Shown here piece after piece: positions 10,823 to 19,252 of a stretch of 64,000 bases of DNA. A program made the position numbers and the translations under genes. Origin of the DNA: an uncultured Actinomycetes bacterium. GTDB lineage: Bacteria > Actinomycetota > Acidimicrobiia > Acidimicrobiales > Ilumatobacteraceae. The stretch covers positions 4,385 to 68,384 of the forward strand of contig CALBSD010000058.1 of the NCBI GenBank assembly GCA_937927625.1, read 5' to 3'. Under the pieces are notes generated by a model. The model worked only from the letters and a program-made list of their open reading frames with translations, searched no databases and was not told where the DNA came from. Each line of letters begins with the position of its first letter. Within the stretch, counting starts at the first letter, position 1.

Positions 10823-12202
10823 ATGACGATGCAGCGCCTATCGGGGTGGGGTCGCACAGCTTGGACTGTTGCAGACGTTATTTCCAGCACCGATGAGAAC
10901 ACCATTCGGAACACGTTGACTGGTGTCGGCGACAGAGGAGCGATTGCTCGTGGTCTTGGTCGTTCGTACGGTGCTGCCGCGCAAAATGCTGGTGGAACAG
11001 TCATCGAAATGACAAGTGAGCATGATCCTCTCGGAGTCGATGCAGTTCTCGATCCATTGTCAGGTGTGCTTGACGTTGCCTCGAGTGTGAGCCTCGATTC
11101 CATCTTGCGCATGTGTGTGCCGCGTGGTTGGTTTGTGCCCGTGACGCCAGGGACTCGATTTGTGACAGTCGGAGGTGCAATCGCGTCAGACGTGCACGGA
11201 AAGAACCATCACATTGACGGAAGCTTCGGACAGCATGTTTTGTCAATGACAGTGATGTTGTCCTCGGGCGAGATTGTTGAGATGAGCCCAGAAAGTAACC
11301 CCGCATGGTTTTGGGCGACTGTTGGCGGCATGGGCCTCACCGGAATTGTCCTTCGCGCTTCGATTCAAATGTTGAGCATCGAGAGTTCCAAGGTGCGCGT
11401 TGAGACGGAGCGTCTTGCGAATTTTGACGCAGTGTGTGAGGCAATGTCAGGTGATGGAGAAGATGACTCGTATCGCTATTCCGTTTGCTGGGTAGACCTT
11501 TTGGCAACGGGTTCATCCATGGGTCGTGGTGTGTTGACTCGCGGTGACCATGCATCGGCCTCGGAATCAGACGATGACGATCCATTGCATTACGACCCGC
11601 GATTGCGTGTTTCTGCACCCGGTTGGGTTCCTAATGGCCTGTTGAACAAGTTGTCGATCAAAGCATTCAATGAGGCGTGGTATCGCAAGGCGCCCTCGAA
11701 TCGCCACGTTGGATTGGAATCAATTCCGGCGTTCTTTCACCCTCTTGATGGCGTGAATAAATGGAATCGTCTTTACGGCCCACAAGGATTCATTCAGTAT
11801 CAGTTCATCGTTCCTCTGGATCGCACAGATGTTTTGCGCAAAGTCATCGAAACATTCTCTTCTGCAGGCGTGGCCTCTTTCTTGGCAGTGCTGAAGCGAA
11901 TGGGGTCGCAGAACTTGGCGCCACTTTCGTTCCCCACGGAGGGTTGGACTCTCACATTGGACATGGCCGCGGGTATCAAGGGACTTGCAGAGTTGCTGTC
12001 GACGGTCGATGCGATGGTTCTCGACGCGGGAGGACGGCATTACTTGGCGAAAGATTCGCATGCGTCTCCAAGTGCTGTTCGCCGTGGTTACCCACGGTTT
12101 GAAGAATGGATGACAACGCGTGATGCGATGGATCCATCAGGATTATGGCGCAGTGATTTGGCTCGCCGTCTCGGTTTAGTTGATCCAAGGAGAAACTCAT
12201 GA
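10823..12202 (+). CDS. dprE1: Decaprenylphosphoryl-beta-D-ribose oxidase
   Basis: FAD-dependent oxidase that oxidises C2 of decaprenylphosphoryl-ribose, the first half of the epimerisation giving decaprenylphosphoryl-arabinose. The 459-residue protein has the FAD-binding segments RGLGRSYG and TPGTRFVTVGGAIASDVHGKN and the C-terminal active-site Lys in HYLAKDS (K410, equivalent to K418 of the M. tuberculosis enzyme as I recall it). The benzothiazinone-target Cys of the mycobacterial enzyme aligns with Thr378 (GWTLTLD). The stop overlaps dprE2 by 4 bases. It starts 50 bases after ubiA; no clear promoter was seen in that gap. Confidence 0.9.
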   Translation: MTMQRLSGWGRTAWTVADVISSTDENTIRNTLTGVGDRGAIARGLGRSYGAAAQNAGGTVIEMTSEHDPLGVDAVLDPLSGVLDVASSVSLDSILRMCVPRGWFVPVTPGTRFVTVGGAIASDVHGKNHHIDGSFGQHVLSMTVMLSSGEIVEMSPESNPAWFWATVGGMGLTGIVLRASIQMLSIESSKVRVETERLANFDAVCEAMSGDGEDDSYRYSVCWVDLLATGSSMGRGVLTRGDHASASESDDDDPLHYDPRLRVSAPGWVPNGLLNKLSIKAFNEAWYRKAPSNRHVGLESIPAFFHPLDGVNKWNRLYGPQGFIQYQFIVPLDRTDVLRKVIETFSSAGVASFLAVLKRMGSQNLAPLSFPTEGWTLTLDMAAGIKGLAELLSTVDAMVLDAGGRHYLAKDSHASPSAVRRGYPRFEEWMTTRDAMDPSGLWRSDLARRLGLVDPRRNS

Positions 12203-12963
12203 AAAATGGTGTCGGAGTTGCACAGAACATTGTGTTGTTCGGCGGTACTAGTGAAATTGGCCAGGCAATTCTTCGCCGTGTTGTGAAGCCCGGTGTTTCG
12301 CGTCTTGTTCTCGTGAGCCGCGATATCGACGCTGCAATTCAAGTGAGCCAAGAATTAGTGGGCGCACACCCAGAGCTCGATGTTCATCATGTTCGTTATG
12401 AGGCGAGCGATGCCGCATCAATGGAGCATGTTGTTGCAGAGGTTGCTGATGCAATCGGCGACATCGATGTTGCAGTCGTTGCCCAGGGCTTACTTAATGA
12501 AGGTGCCGACTATTACGCAAACCCTTCTTCCTTAATCGATCTCGTGAACGTGAACTTCACGGGTGAAATGGTTCTTCTGTATGCCCTCGCATCGCGGATG
12601 CGTCAGCAGGGCTACGGCAAGATTGTTGTCTTGTCTTCAGTTGCCGGAGAGCGTGTTCGTCGCGGCAATCCCGTTTATGGCGCTACCAAGGCTGGCATCG
12701 ATGGTTTCGCATTGGCGATTGATCATGAACTTGCGGGCTCAGGTGCCTCGGTACTCGTCGTGCGTCCCGGTTTCGTCACAACAAAGATGACGACGGGAAT
12801 GAAAAAGGCACCATTGTCGACGGATCCCGAGACAGTGGCTCGAATTGTGGAAAAGGGTATTTCGTCAGACAAGAAGATTGTTTGGGCACCTGCTCCGCTT
12901 CAGTGGATGTTCCTCATTCTGAAGAACCTTCCGATTGTTATTTGGCGTCGTTTGCCAATTTGA
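12199..12963 (+). CDS. dprE2: Decaprenylphospho-erythro-pentofuranosid-2-ulose 2-reductase
   Basis: Short-chain dehydrogenase that reduces the keto intermediate made by DprE1, completing decaprenylphosphoryl-arabinose formation. The 254 residues begin with a Rossmann motif (LFGGTSEIGQAILRR). They carry the catalytic SSVAG serine and YGATKAG (Tyr, Lys) motifs. The C-terminus has the hydrophobic stretch with two Trp typical of DprE2-like SDRs. The ATG overlaps the dprE1 stop. The gene ends 3 bases from the stop of the convergent mannosyltransferase gene. Confidence 0.9.
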   Translation: MKNGVGVAQNIVLFGGTSEIGQAILRRVVKPGVSRLVLVSRDIDAAIQVSQELVGAHPELDVHHVRYEASDAASMEHVVAEVADAIGDIDVAVVAQGLLNEGADYYANPSSLIDLVNVNFTGEMVLLYALASRMRQQGYGKIVVLSSVAGERVRRGNPVYGATKAGIDGFALAIDHELAGSGASVLVVRPGFVTTKMTTGMKKAPLSTDPETVARIVEKGISSDKKIVWAPAPLQWMFLILKNLPIVIWRRLPI

Positions 12964-12966
12964 TCA

Positions 12967-14163
12967 TCAGGGGATTGCGGCCCGAACCCCGTACATGCCC
13001 ATCACCGTTACAAGACCTGTTGCAAACAGAATCAATGTGATTGGCCACCATTTGTCTTCATCATCACGTAATGCACGTGCAACGGGAAAGATGAGAGGGA
13101 ATGCGGTGAAGAGGAATCGCGGGCGTGCTGTCACGGTTGCCGGCAGGAGCATGAGGATGAGAACTCCCGCCGTGTAGGCCATGTACATCGCTGGAATTCG
13201 ATATTTCTTTAGACACCACAGACCCAGAATCATTGCCAACATTGATGCAGCAGTCAGAACAGTGGTCGGCGAACTTGTGGGGTGTAGGAAGAAGTCAAAC
13301 GTGCGTGTAATCGCTGTGGCACCAAAACTTGTTCCTTCCTTCCATGCTTCCGTTTGTACTCGGAACCAAGCGAAATTCTCATCCGTGTGATGGACCAGGA
13401 ATGCCATGAAACCGATAAATCCAATCGGTGAAAGCGCTGGTGCAATTAATGCTTTCCATTCACGGTCATCTTTAATCGCGATTAGTGCAGCCACTGCGCA
13501 CGCCAGGACGAGGGCGACTCCATTAGGACGACATGCTGTTCCAATGGCCGCCAGTACACCGGCAGATACCCATGCCTTTCGGCGCAATGCAATGAAACAC
13601 AAGCAAGAGATGCACAACATGAGCGCCTCTGAATACGCCATGCTGAGAACAAAACTTCCCGGGAAGAGCGCAGCGATAATCATCGCCTTTTCGGCTGTTT
13701 TGGCATCAAAGAGATCGCGTGCGATTGTGCCGATGAGATAGATGAAGAATGCACCGAGAATGAGGTTGATCATCAAAGCGACGCTCACGGGTCCGCCAGG
13801 AATGATGTTGTCGAAATAATGGACTAATCGGGGGTACATCGGGAAGAATGCGGCGCGGGCATCGGAAACGAAATACGTCACGTTCGGCATGATGTGATGT
13901 GGGTAGCCCTGGCGCACCACATCGAGATACCAGTGGCCATCCCAGCTGTCGAAAACCTGTACGAGCGCTGTGAGCCCACCTTTAGGTTCTTGTTCATTGA
14001 CGCGAGCAGTGACGGCGTCTGCAGCGACAGCGATAGACGCGCCCATGATGACAACGAGTCGGGAGAGTAAATATGCAATGGCTCCTCTGCGAAGTGCACG
14101 ACCCCATGGGTCGGAAGCAGGTGGCAGGGAAGAGGTGCGGAAAGCGTTTTTCAAAGTCTTCAT
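12967..14163 (-). CDS. PIG-V-like membrane mannosyltransferase
   Basis: A 398-residue integral membrane protein with roughly nine to ten hydrophobic segments. It has motifs typical of the PIG-V/GT-C glycosyltransferase group: FDSWDGHWYLDVVRQGY in the first external loop (the Asp is the presumed catalytic residue), AFFPMYP, and FPGSFVLSMAYSEALM. Such enzymes use a polyprenyl-phosphate sugar donor on the outer face of the membrane. The position beside the decaprenyl-phospho-arabinose genes fits a role in cell envelope glycan or glycolipid assembly. The acceptor is unknown. Confidence 0.75.
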   Translation of the reverse strand: MKTLKNAFRTSSLPPASDPWGRALRRGAIAYLLSRLVVIMGASIAVAADAVTARVNEQEPKGGLTALVQVFDSWDGHWYLDVVRQGYPHHIMPNVTYFVSDARAAFFPMYPRLVHYFDNIIPGGPVSVALMINLILGAFFIYLIGTIARDLFDAKTAEKAMIIAALFPGSFVLSMAYSEALMLCISCLCFIALRRKAWVSAGVLAAIGTACRPNGVALVLACAVAALIAIKDDREWKALIAPALSPIGFIGFMAFLVHHTDENFAWFRVQTEAWKEGTSFGATAITRTFDFFLHPTSSPTTVLTAASMLAMILGLWCLKKYRIPAMYMAYTAGVLILMLLPATVTARPRFLFTAFPLIFPVARALRDDEDKWWPITLILFATGLVTVMGMYGVRAAIP

Positions 14164-14194
14164 AGGTACCCAAGGGCAGAAACAGATTACGCCT

Positions 14195-14213
14195 CCTGAG
14201 GCGGCGCCTCAGG
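14195..14213. promoter_or_regulatory. Perfect inverted repeat between divergent genes
   Basis: CCTGAGGC, a 3-base spacer GGC, then GCCTCAGG form a perfect 8-base inverted repeat. It sits between the starts of the minus-strand mannosyltransferase and the plus-strand enoyl-CoA hydratase, 20 bases before the latter's ATG. No T-run follows on either strand, so an operator or an mRNA hairpin is more likely than an intrinsic terminator. Function is not established. Confidence 0.4.
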
Positions 14214-14232
14214 CTCTGTGGCACGATGTGGC

Positions 14233-15033
14233 ATGTCCGAAATTGAGATTTCCTATCCACGGGATGGCGTTGCCCAAATCACTATGAATCGCCCCGACAA
14301 GCTCAATGCAATGACGTCGGAGATGGTGGAACAGTTGCACGAGGCATTCTCCGCAGTGGGTCGAGATCGTGAGGTTCGCGTGGCCATTCTCACGGGTGCT
14401 GGTCGCGGGTTTTGTGCGGGACTTGACCTTGGTGGCTACGGCGAGGCGCCTGGGTATCAATGGAATGGGGCTGTGGAGAAGGGTTTTGCCATTCAGAAGC
14501 ACATTGCTTCTCTCATTCCTCGTATGCGATCGATTCCACAGCCCATCATCTCGGCTGTGAATGGCCCGGCTTCTGGCGGTGGATTCGCTCTAGTTCTCGG
14601 TTCAGACATCCGTATTGCTGCTCAATCCGCTCGGTTCAATGCGGCCTTCATCCGCATTGGTCTGTCTGCTTGCGATATCGGTACCAGTTGGTTGCTGCCT
14701 CGATTGGTGGGTGCGGCACGCGCTCAGGAACTGATGTTGACGGGCCGACTCTTCGATGCTGAAGAAGCTGTCAGGATCGGTCTTGTTGTGGACGCTGTCC
14801 CCAATGAGGCTCTGATGGATGCAGTCTTCGCCAAAGCCGAGGAGATCAAGATCAATACGCCACTTGGTGTGGCTTTGACAAAAGAGGGCATGTGGACTGC
14901 GCTTGAGATTCCCGGTTTACAGGCAGCCATTGACTTAGAGAATCGTCAGCAAATTATGGCCAGTTTCTCTGATGATGCCCGTGAGACGCGTCGAGCAAAA
15001 TCGGAAGGTCGCGCCCCCGAATATCGGGGCTAA
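14233..15033 (+). CDS. Enoyl-CoA hydratase/isomerase family protein
   Basis: Crotonase-fold enzyme of 266 residues, probably hydrating or isomerising an enoyl-CoA in fatty acid or amino acid breakdown. The N-terminal ITMNRPDKLNAM and the oxyanion-hole segments FCAGLDL and NGPASGGGFAL are clear. A GTG five codons upstream (14218) is possible, but the ATG at 14233 gives the normal family N-terminus. It stands alone between the mannosyltransferase and a phosphoribosyltransferase. A second crotonase lies at 48424. Confidence 0.88.
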   Translation: MSEIEISYPRDGVAQITMNRPDKLNAMTSEMVEQLHEAFSAVGRDREVRVAILTGAGRGFCAGLDLGGYGEAPGYQWNGAVEKGFAIQKHIASLIPRMRSIPQPIISAVNGPASGGGFALVLGSDIRIAAQSARFNAAFIRIGLSACDIGTSWLLPRLVGAARAQELMLTGRLFDAEEAVRIGLVVDAVPNEALMDAVFAKAEEIKINTPLGVALTKEGMWTALEIPGLQAAIDLENRQQIMASFSDDARETRRAKSEGRAPEYRG

Positions 15034-15106
15034 TTCATACCGTTGACATTTCGTTCAAATCTCCACGGAATCGGAATAGGGGCCGACCGCCGACTAGTTT
15101 GAAGAC

Positions 15107-15601
15107 GTGAGCGAACGCGAAATCATGACATGGGACATCTTCGGAGGTGCGAGTCGTGAACTCGCCACGAGCGTTGCGGAATCGGGTTATGAACCTGACA
15201 TCATCCTTGCGATTGCCCGCGGTGGTTTACTTGCCGCAGGTGCACTCGGATACGCACTTGCAGTCAAGAACCTCTACACCATGAACGTTGAGTTCTACAC
15301 CGGTGTTGATGAGCGTCTTCCGGTCCCCATGATTCTTCCTCCCGTCCCAGACTTAGTGGAACTTCGTTTCGCCCGTGTACTCATCGTTGACGACGTAGCT
15401 GATACCGGTCACACATTGAAGATTGTTGAAGACTTCTTCCGTGGTCGAGTGAAGGAAGTTCGTTCTGCAGTTCTCTATGAGAAGTCACATTCAGTTGTGC
15501 AGTGCGACTACGTCTGGAAGAAGACTGATCAGTGGATCAATTTCCCATGGAGCGACAAGGATCCAGTCGTTCAGCGCGAAGGCATCGTTAAAGACGCCTG
15601 A
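15107..15601 (+). CDS. Phosphoribosyltransferase family protein
   Basis: A 164-residue type I phosphoribosyltransferase fold. It has the PRPP-binding loop VLIVDDVADTGHTL (about residues 90-103) and the upstream AIARGGLLAAG segment. The sequence resembles xanthine/guanine or hypoxanthine phosphoribosyltransferases, so purine base salvage is likely. The GTG start at 15107 lies 73 bases after the previous gene; a TTGACA at 15043-15048 in that gap could be a -35 element but has no good -10 partner. It converges with the next gene, whose stop abuts its own. Confidence 0.82.
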   Translation: MSEREIMTWDIFGGASRELATSVAESGYEPDIILAIARGGLLAAGALGYALAVKNLYTMNVEFYTGVDERLPVPMILPPVPDLVELRFARVLIVDDVADTGHTLKIVEDFFRGRVKEVRSAVLYEKSHSVVQCDYVWKKTDQWINFPWSDKDPVVQREGIVKDA

Positions 15602-17155
15602 TTACGTCATCTCTTTGATGATGGTGAGTGCGGCATTGCGCCCACTTGCACCCCAAACACCTGCGCCAGGGAATGTTGCTGCGCCAGTGAGATACAAACC
15701 CTTAATAGGTGTGTGATACCTCGTGAGTTCCGGCGTCGAGCCAATGAACGCTGCTAGTGGTCCACCGCCAAAACTTGTTGCATGCCCCTTCGGCAGGTGG
15801 AATTTCGTTTCATAGTCAACGGGTGTCATGACGCGCCAATCAATGATGGATTCCATGAACCCAGGCTGCGCCAAAGTGGCGAATTGTTTGAGCCATCTCT
15901 CGGGCTCATCTCGGGAGTCCCACCCATCGGTGAATGAGTAGGGCGTGTACAACGCTTCAAGGCTGAAAACATGTTGACCCACGGGAGAAATTGAATGGTC
16001 GACAACAGAAGGAACATTTGCCAACAGCGCCATACGAGGCATCGTTCGGCCCTCGCGCATCAGTTGTGCACCGCGGTGAAGCTCTGCGAGTGATGGGCTC
16101 ACCACCATGGTGGAAGCAAATGGTGTGCTGTATCTATCGGGTGCCACGCCAGCAAGGGTGGGCGGTGTAGAGGTGATGGCATCAATTTTCGATTCGTAGC
16201 CTTCACCCGCAGCAGTGTTTCGCCACCGTTCAACAAGAGCCGATGCTCGCGCCGGTGGATTCTTCAGCCACGAAACAATTGTTCGATGTGGATCGCAAGC
16301 GGACACAACAATGCGGGCCGTAACAGTGGCTCCGTCGCTTGTTTGTACTGCGCTGACTCGAGAACCTTCGCAGACAATTCCGGTCACTTTCGTGTTGGTG
16401 CGTAATAGACCACCTGCTTGCAGGAATGATTGTTTCAGTGCCTCAGGGAGTGCGCCACTGCCACCTTCGGGCCGTCCGACTTTGGCCACGTGGCGAAGTG
16501 CGAAGGCAATTGCGCCCAGACCGGTACCAGGTGTCTCGGGTGATAGGCCCCACACAACAGGGCCCTCCACCATTGCTGGCCCGATGATCGCTTCGTTATC
16601 AAAGAACTGACGCATGACGTCGGCAGCCGACATACGGCTCATCTTCAACATTGTTGAGACGCCACGACCACCTTTCTTGACTACTGAAGCGATGAGGGAA
16701 CCACGAGTGGGTGGATGTGATGCAGCATCGAGGATCAATTTGGCGACTGGTATCGCAGTGCGTGCAAATTTGCGGTAACCATCAATTGCATCGGGATGGG
16801 ACGCGGCGAGTGATTCAAGCGTGTGCTCAACGTCATGCCAAATTTCCCATGGCTTCCCAGTGTTCCAGTCGAGATTGATTTGGGGCGGCTCAATATTGAT
16901 GTACGTGAGCCCATGGGATGCGAGATTGAGCTCTTCTGCAACGGGTGTGGTCCGAATTGTGAGGTGGTCGCAATTACAAATATTCACAGTGGATCCGGCG
17001 AAGAGATCGGAAGCGGCCGTGCCGCCAACCTCAGACCGAGCCTCGATGAGCAAAGTGCTCAGGCCGTACCGCGCAAGGTAAGCGGCTGTCACAAGTCCGT
17101 TATGACCTGCGCCGATAACAACTGCGTCGAAATCTGTTGTTGATCGCTTCGTCAT
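15602..17155 (-). CDS. FAD-dependent oxidoreductase, phytoene-desaturase-like
   Basis: A 517-residue flavoprotein with an N-terminal dinucleotide-binding motif VIGAGHNGLVTAAYLA followed by LLIEARSEVGG, and a C-terminal FAD-contact segment GLYLTGAATFPGAGVWGASG. This is the phytoene dehydrogenase/retinol saturase-like NAD(P)/FAD family. No other carotenoid genes are nearby, so it may act on another lipid or isoprenoid. It is divergent from the creatininase-like gene across 33 bases. Substrate unknown. Confidence 0.82.
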   Translation of the reverse strand: MTKRSTTDFDAVVIGAGHNGLVTAAYLARYGLSTLLIEARSEVGGTAASDLFAGSTVNICNCDHLTIRTTPVAEELNLASHGLTYINIEPPQINLDWNTGKPWEIWHDVEHTLESLAASHPDAIDGYRKFARTAIPVAKLILDAASHPPTRGSLIASVVKKGGRGVSTMLKMSRMSAADVMRQFFDNEAIIGPAMVEGPVVWGLSPETPGTGLGAIAFALRHVAKVGRPEGGSGALPEALKQSFLQAGGLLRTNTKVTGIVCEGSRVSAVQTSDGATVTARIVVSACDPHRTIVSWLKNPPARASALVERWRNTAAGEGYESKIDAITSTPPTLAGVAPDRYSTPFASTMVVSPSLAELHRGAQLMREGRTMPRMALLANVPSVVDHSISPVGQHVFSLEALYTPYSFTDGWDSRDEPERWLKQFATLAQPGFMESIIDWRVMTPVDYETKFHLPKGHATSFGGGPLAAFIGSTPELTRYHTPIKGLYLTGAATFPGAGVWGASGRNAALTIIKEMT

Positions 17156-17188
17156 TGGTTCATTCTTTCACTGGGATAGGTTGAAGAC

Positions 17189-17965
17189 ATGTCTTCTTCT
17201 CGCAATCTCGCAGATCTTCGTGCCCCCGAAATTCCAGGATCATTAACGAAGGATTCCATTATTGTTCTGCCTTTGGGGGCAATCGAGCAGCACGGTCCCC
17301 ATCTTCCACTGAATACAGACTTTGTTGTCGCCGATGCAGTCTCTCGTGCCGCAGTTGAGAAGGCGGGCGAGGAGACAAACACATGGCTGTTGCCAACACT
17401 TCCTTTCACAAAGTCGAATGAACATGCATGGTCTGCTGGCACCTTTTGGCTTTCGGCCACCACGCTGATGTCGGTTCTTGACGACATTGCCCGCAGTGTT
17501 GCATCGACGCCTGCCAGGAAGATTCTTTTCATTAACGGCCATGGTGGCAACAGCGCATTGACAGCAATGATGAATCGTGAAATTCGTTTGAAGTACGGAC
17601 TCCAGACGTTTCTTGCACATCCGCATATGCCTGCCGATCAGGGTGGTAGCTCTGCAGCCTCTGAATTAGGCATGGGCGTACATGGAGGAATGGACGAAAC
17701 CTCCGTGATGCTACATCTGCGTCCTGACCTCGTTGACATGAGCCTCGCTGTCCGTCGAGTGCCAGAGAAACTTGCACAAAATGAGCAGGTTCGTTTCGGT
17801 GGTCATGTTGCCTTCGGCTGGTTGTCTAATGACTTCTTCCCTGACGGTCATATTGGTGACCCCACAGGTGCAGATGGCGCCATCGGAGCGCAAATGTTTT
17901 CGTCAGCTGTGGATTCGCTGTGTGGCGCATTACGTGAGATCAGTACCTTCGACTACGGACGCTAA
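17189..17965 (+). CDS. Creatininase-family amidohydrolase
   Basis: A 258-residue member of the creatininase/creatinine amidohydrolase family, metal enzymes that open cyclic amides or cleave peptide-like amides. Metal ligands are visible in LPLGAIEQHGPHLPLNTD (Glu, His, Asp), the NGHGGN motif near 120, and a Glu in GGMDETS. The family also includes MftE of mycofactocin maturation, but no mft genes are seen. It converges on a minus-strand ABC importer and amidohydrolase unit, so it may act on the same imported compound. That link is inference. Confidence 0.82.
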   Translation: MSSSRNLADLRAPEIPGSLTKDSIIVLPLGAIEQHGPHLPLNTDFVVADAVSRAAVEKAGEETNTWLLPTLPFTKSNEHAWSAGTFWLSATTLMSVLDDIARSVASTPARKILFINGHGGNSALTAMMNREIRLKYGLQTFLAHPHMPADQGGSSAASELGMGVHGGMDETSVMLHLRPDLVDMSLAVRRVPEKLAQNEQVRFGGHVAFGWLSNDFFPDGHIGDPTGADGAIGAQMFSSAVDSLCGALREISTFDYGR

Positions 17966-18006
17966 GGACCGGAGCTCGCAGCTCGGTGTTGAAACAATAA
18001 CGGAGC

Positions 18007-18048
18007 AACGAAAAAGGGAGGGACCTTTCGGTCCCTCCCTCGTTCGTT
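18007..18048 (-). terminator. Intrinsic terminator, likely bidirectional
   Basis: A GC-rich 11-base-pair stem (18015-18025 with 18030-18040, agggagggacc / ggtccctccct) with a TTTC loop. The + strand A-run at 18011-18015 becomes a U-run after the hairpin for minus-strand transcripts, ideal for the ABC transporter operon ending at 18055. Flanking AACGAA (18007-18012) and TTCGTT (18043-18048) could lengthen the stem, so it may also stop the convergent creatininase transcript. Confidence 0.85.
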
Positions 18049-18054
18049 ATGGGT

Positions 18055-19209
18055 TTAACCAAGCTTGATAGCTGGGTCGATGTACTTGTTGGTGACGAGG
18101 TCGGCGGCAGTCAGGCCGTCCTTCACCTTTGCGCCTGTCGCTGTGTACACAGGTGTTGCAGTCGCGATGAACTTGGTGATGCGATCAATATCGAATGAAC
18201 CAAGAGTTCCATCGGGGCTGTTTGCAACCAACTTGTCAGCTTGCATCTGAGCTACTGCTGCAGTTGCCTGGCCGGCATCGTACGTCCATCCGTTGTTGTA
18301 CTTGCCAACTGCATCAAGGATGATTGCGTTTGCAGTGTCAGGTGATGCGACATAATCGACAGCAGCTTGTTGAATCACTGGAACAAGTGCCTTGAGGCAT
18401 GAGTCGTACTTTTCGATGTTCGCAGGAGTGCCGCCCAAAGATTGTGCATATGCCGTCCAGCCAGCGTCATGAACGTACTGGTAAGCAACATCTTTTGCCC
18501 ATTCCTTGAACACATTCTTGTATGCGTATGGCTCTGCCGTTCCGAAGCCCTGCTGAGCATCCTTGCCGCCGGATGCGATGAACGAGGCAGGAGATCCGTC
18601 GTATGTGTCGTCGGTCTGTTTTTTGTCAAGGATGCCTGTCTGTGTGAGGTAGTCCATGTAAGCAGCACCCTGGAAGTAACGAACCTTGACGCCTGGCTTC
18701 TTCAGGTCAGCAATTGTCTTGACGTCTGGGTATGTGTTTGGGTCCCACATAATGATCTGTGGGTTGATGTTGAACGGTGCAACGACAGCAACGGTAGGGA
18801 AGTCAACGGAGTGGCTGACTTGTTCGTCGGTGCTGGTGAAGCCCAAGAGAATTGATGGATCCTTGTAGAGCTCTGCAGTGACTTGGCCATAAGCAATTGC
18901 TGGGCCTCCTGCGCGGATTTCCACCTTGACGCCAGTGGACTTTCCTCCGGCCATGAGGTCACCCGTGACGCGAAGCTTTTTGGTATCTACTGTGTAGCCA
19001 GGACCAACAAGTTGGTACAAGTTGCCGTGTTCGGCCTCTGGGTTCCAGTCTGTTTGCAATGCAACGGTTGAAGGGCAACCTGCTGCAGCGAGGTCGACGC
19101 CTGTTGCTGCTGGTGCTGATGTGGTGTCGGAAGCACTGTCGCTACCACCACACGCTGCGAGAGCGAGTGATGCTGCAATAGCAACTCCGAGAAGTGGACG
19201 TATTTTCAT
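18055..19209 (-). CDS. ABC transporter substrate-binding lipoprotein, NMT1/THI5-like
   Basis: A 384-residue extracytoplasmic binding protein. The N-terminus is a lipoprotein signal: MKIRPLL, a hydrophobic core, and lipobox LAAC with Cys20. A low-complexity Ser/Thr/Ala linker follows. The mature domain starts with TDWNPEAEHGNLYQLVG, the hallmark of the NMT1/THI5 group that binds pyrimidine-like or sulfonate ligands. It is last in the operon behind the permease and ATPase, and AGGAGA lies 11 bases before the ATG. Ligand unknown; a pyrimidine or related N-heterocycle fits the neighbouring amidohydrolase. Confidence 0.88.
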   Translation of the reverse strand: MKIRPLLGVAIAASLALAACGGSDSASDTTSAPAATGVDLAAAGCPSTVALQTDWNPEAEHGNLYQLVGPGYTVDTKKLRVTGDLMAGGKSTGVKVEIRAGGPAIAYGQVTAELYKDPSILLGFTSTDEQVSHSVDFPTVAVVAPFNINPQIIMWDPNTYPDVKTIADLKKPGVKVRYFQGAAYMDYLTQTGILDKKQTDDTYDGSPASFIASGGKDAQQGFGTAEPYAYKNVFKEWAKDVAYQYVHDAGWTAYAQSLGGTPANIEKYDSCLKALVPVIQQAAVDYVASPDTANAIILDAVGKYNNGWTYDAGQATAAVAQMQADKLVANSPDGTLGSFDIDRITKFIATATPVYTATGAKVKDGLTAADLVTNKYIDPAIKLG

Positions 19210-19252
19210 GAGTGGTGGATCTCCTGATTGGTGGTGGGTTCTGAGTGATGGG

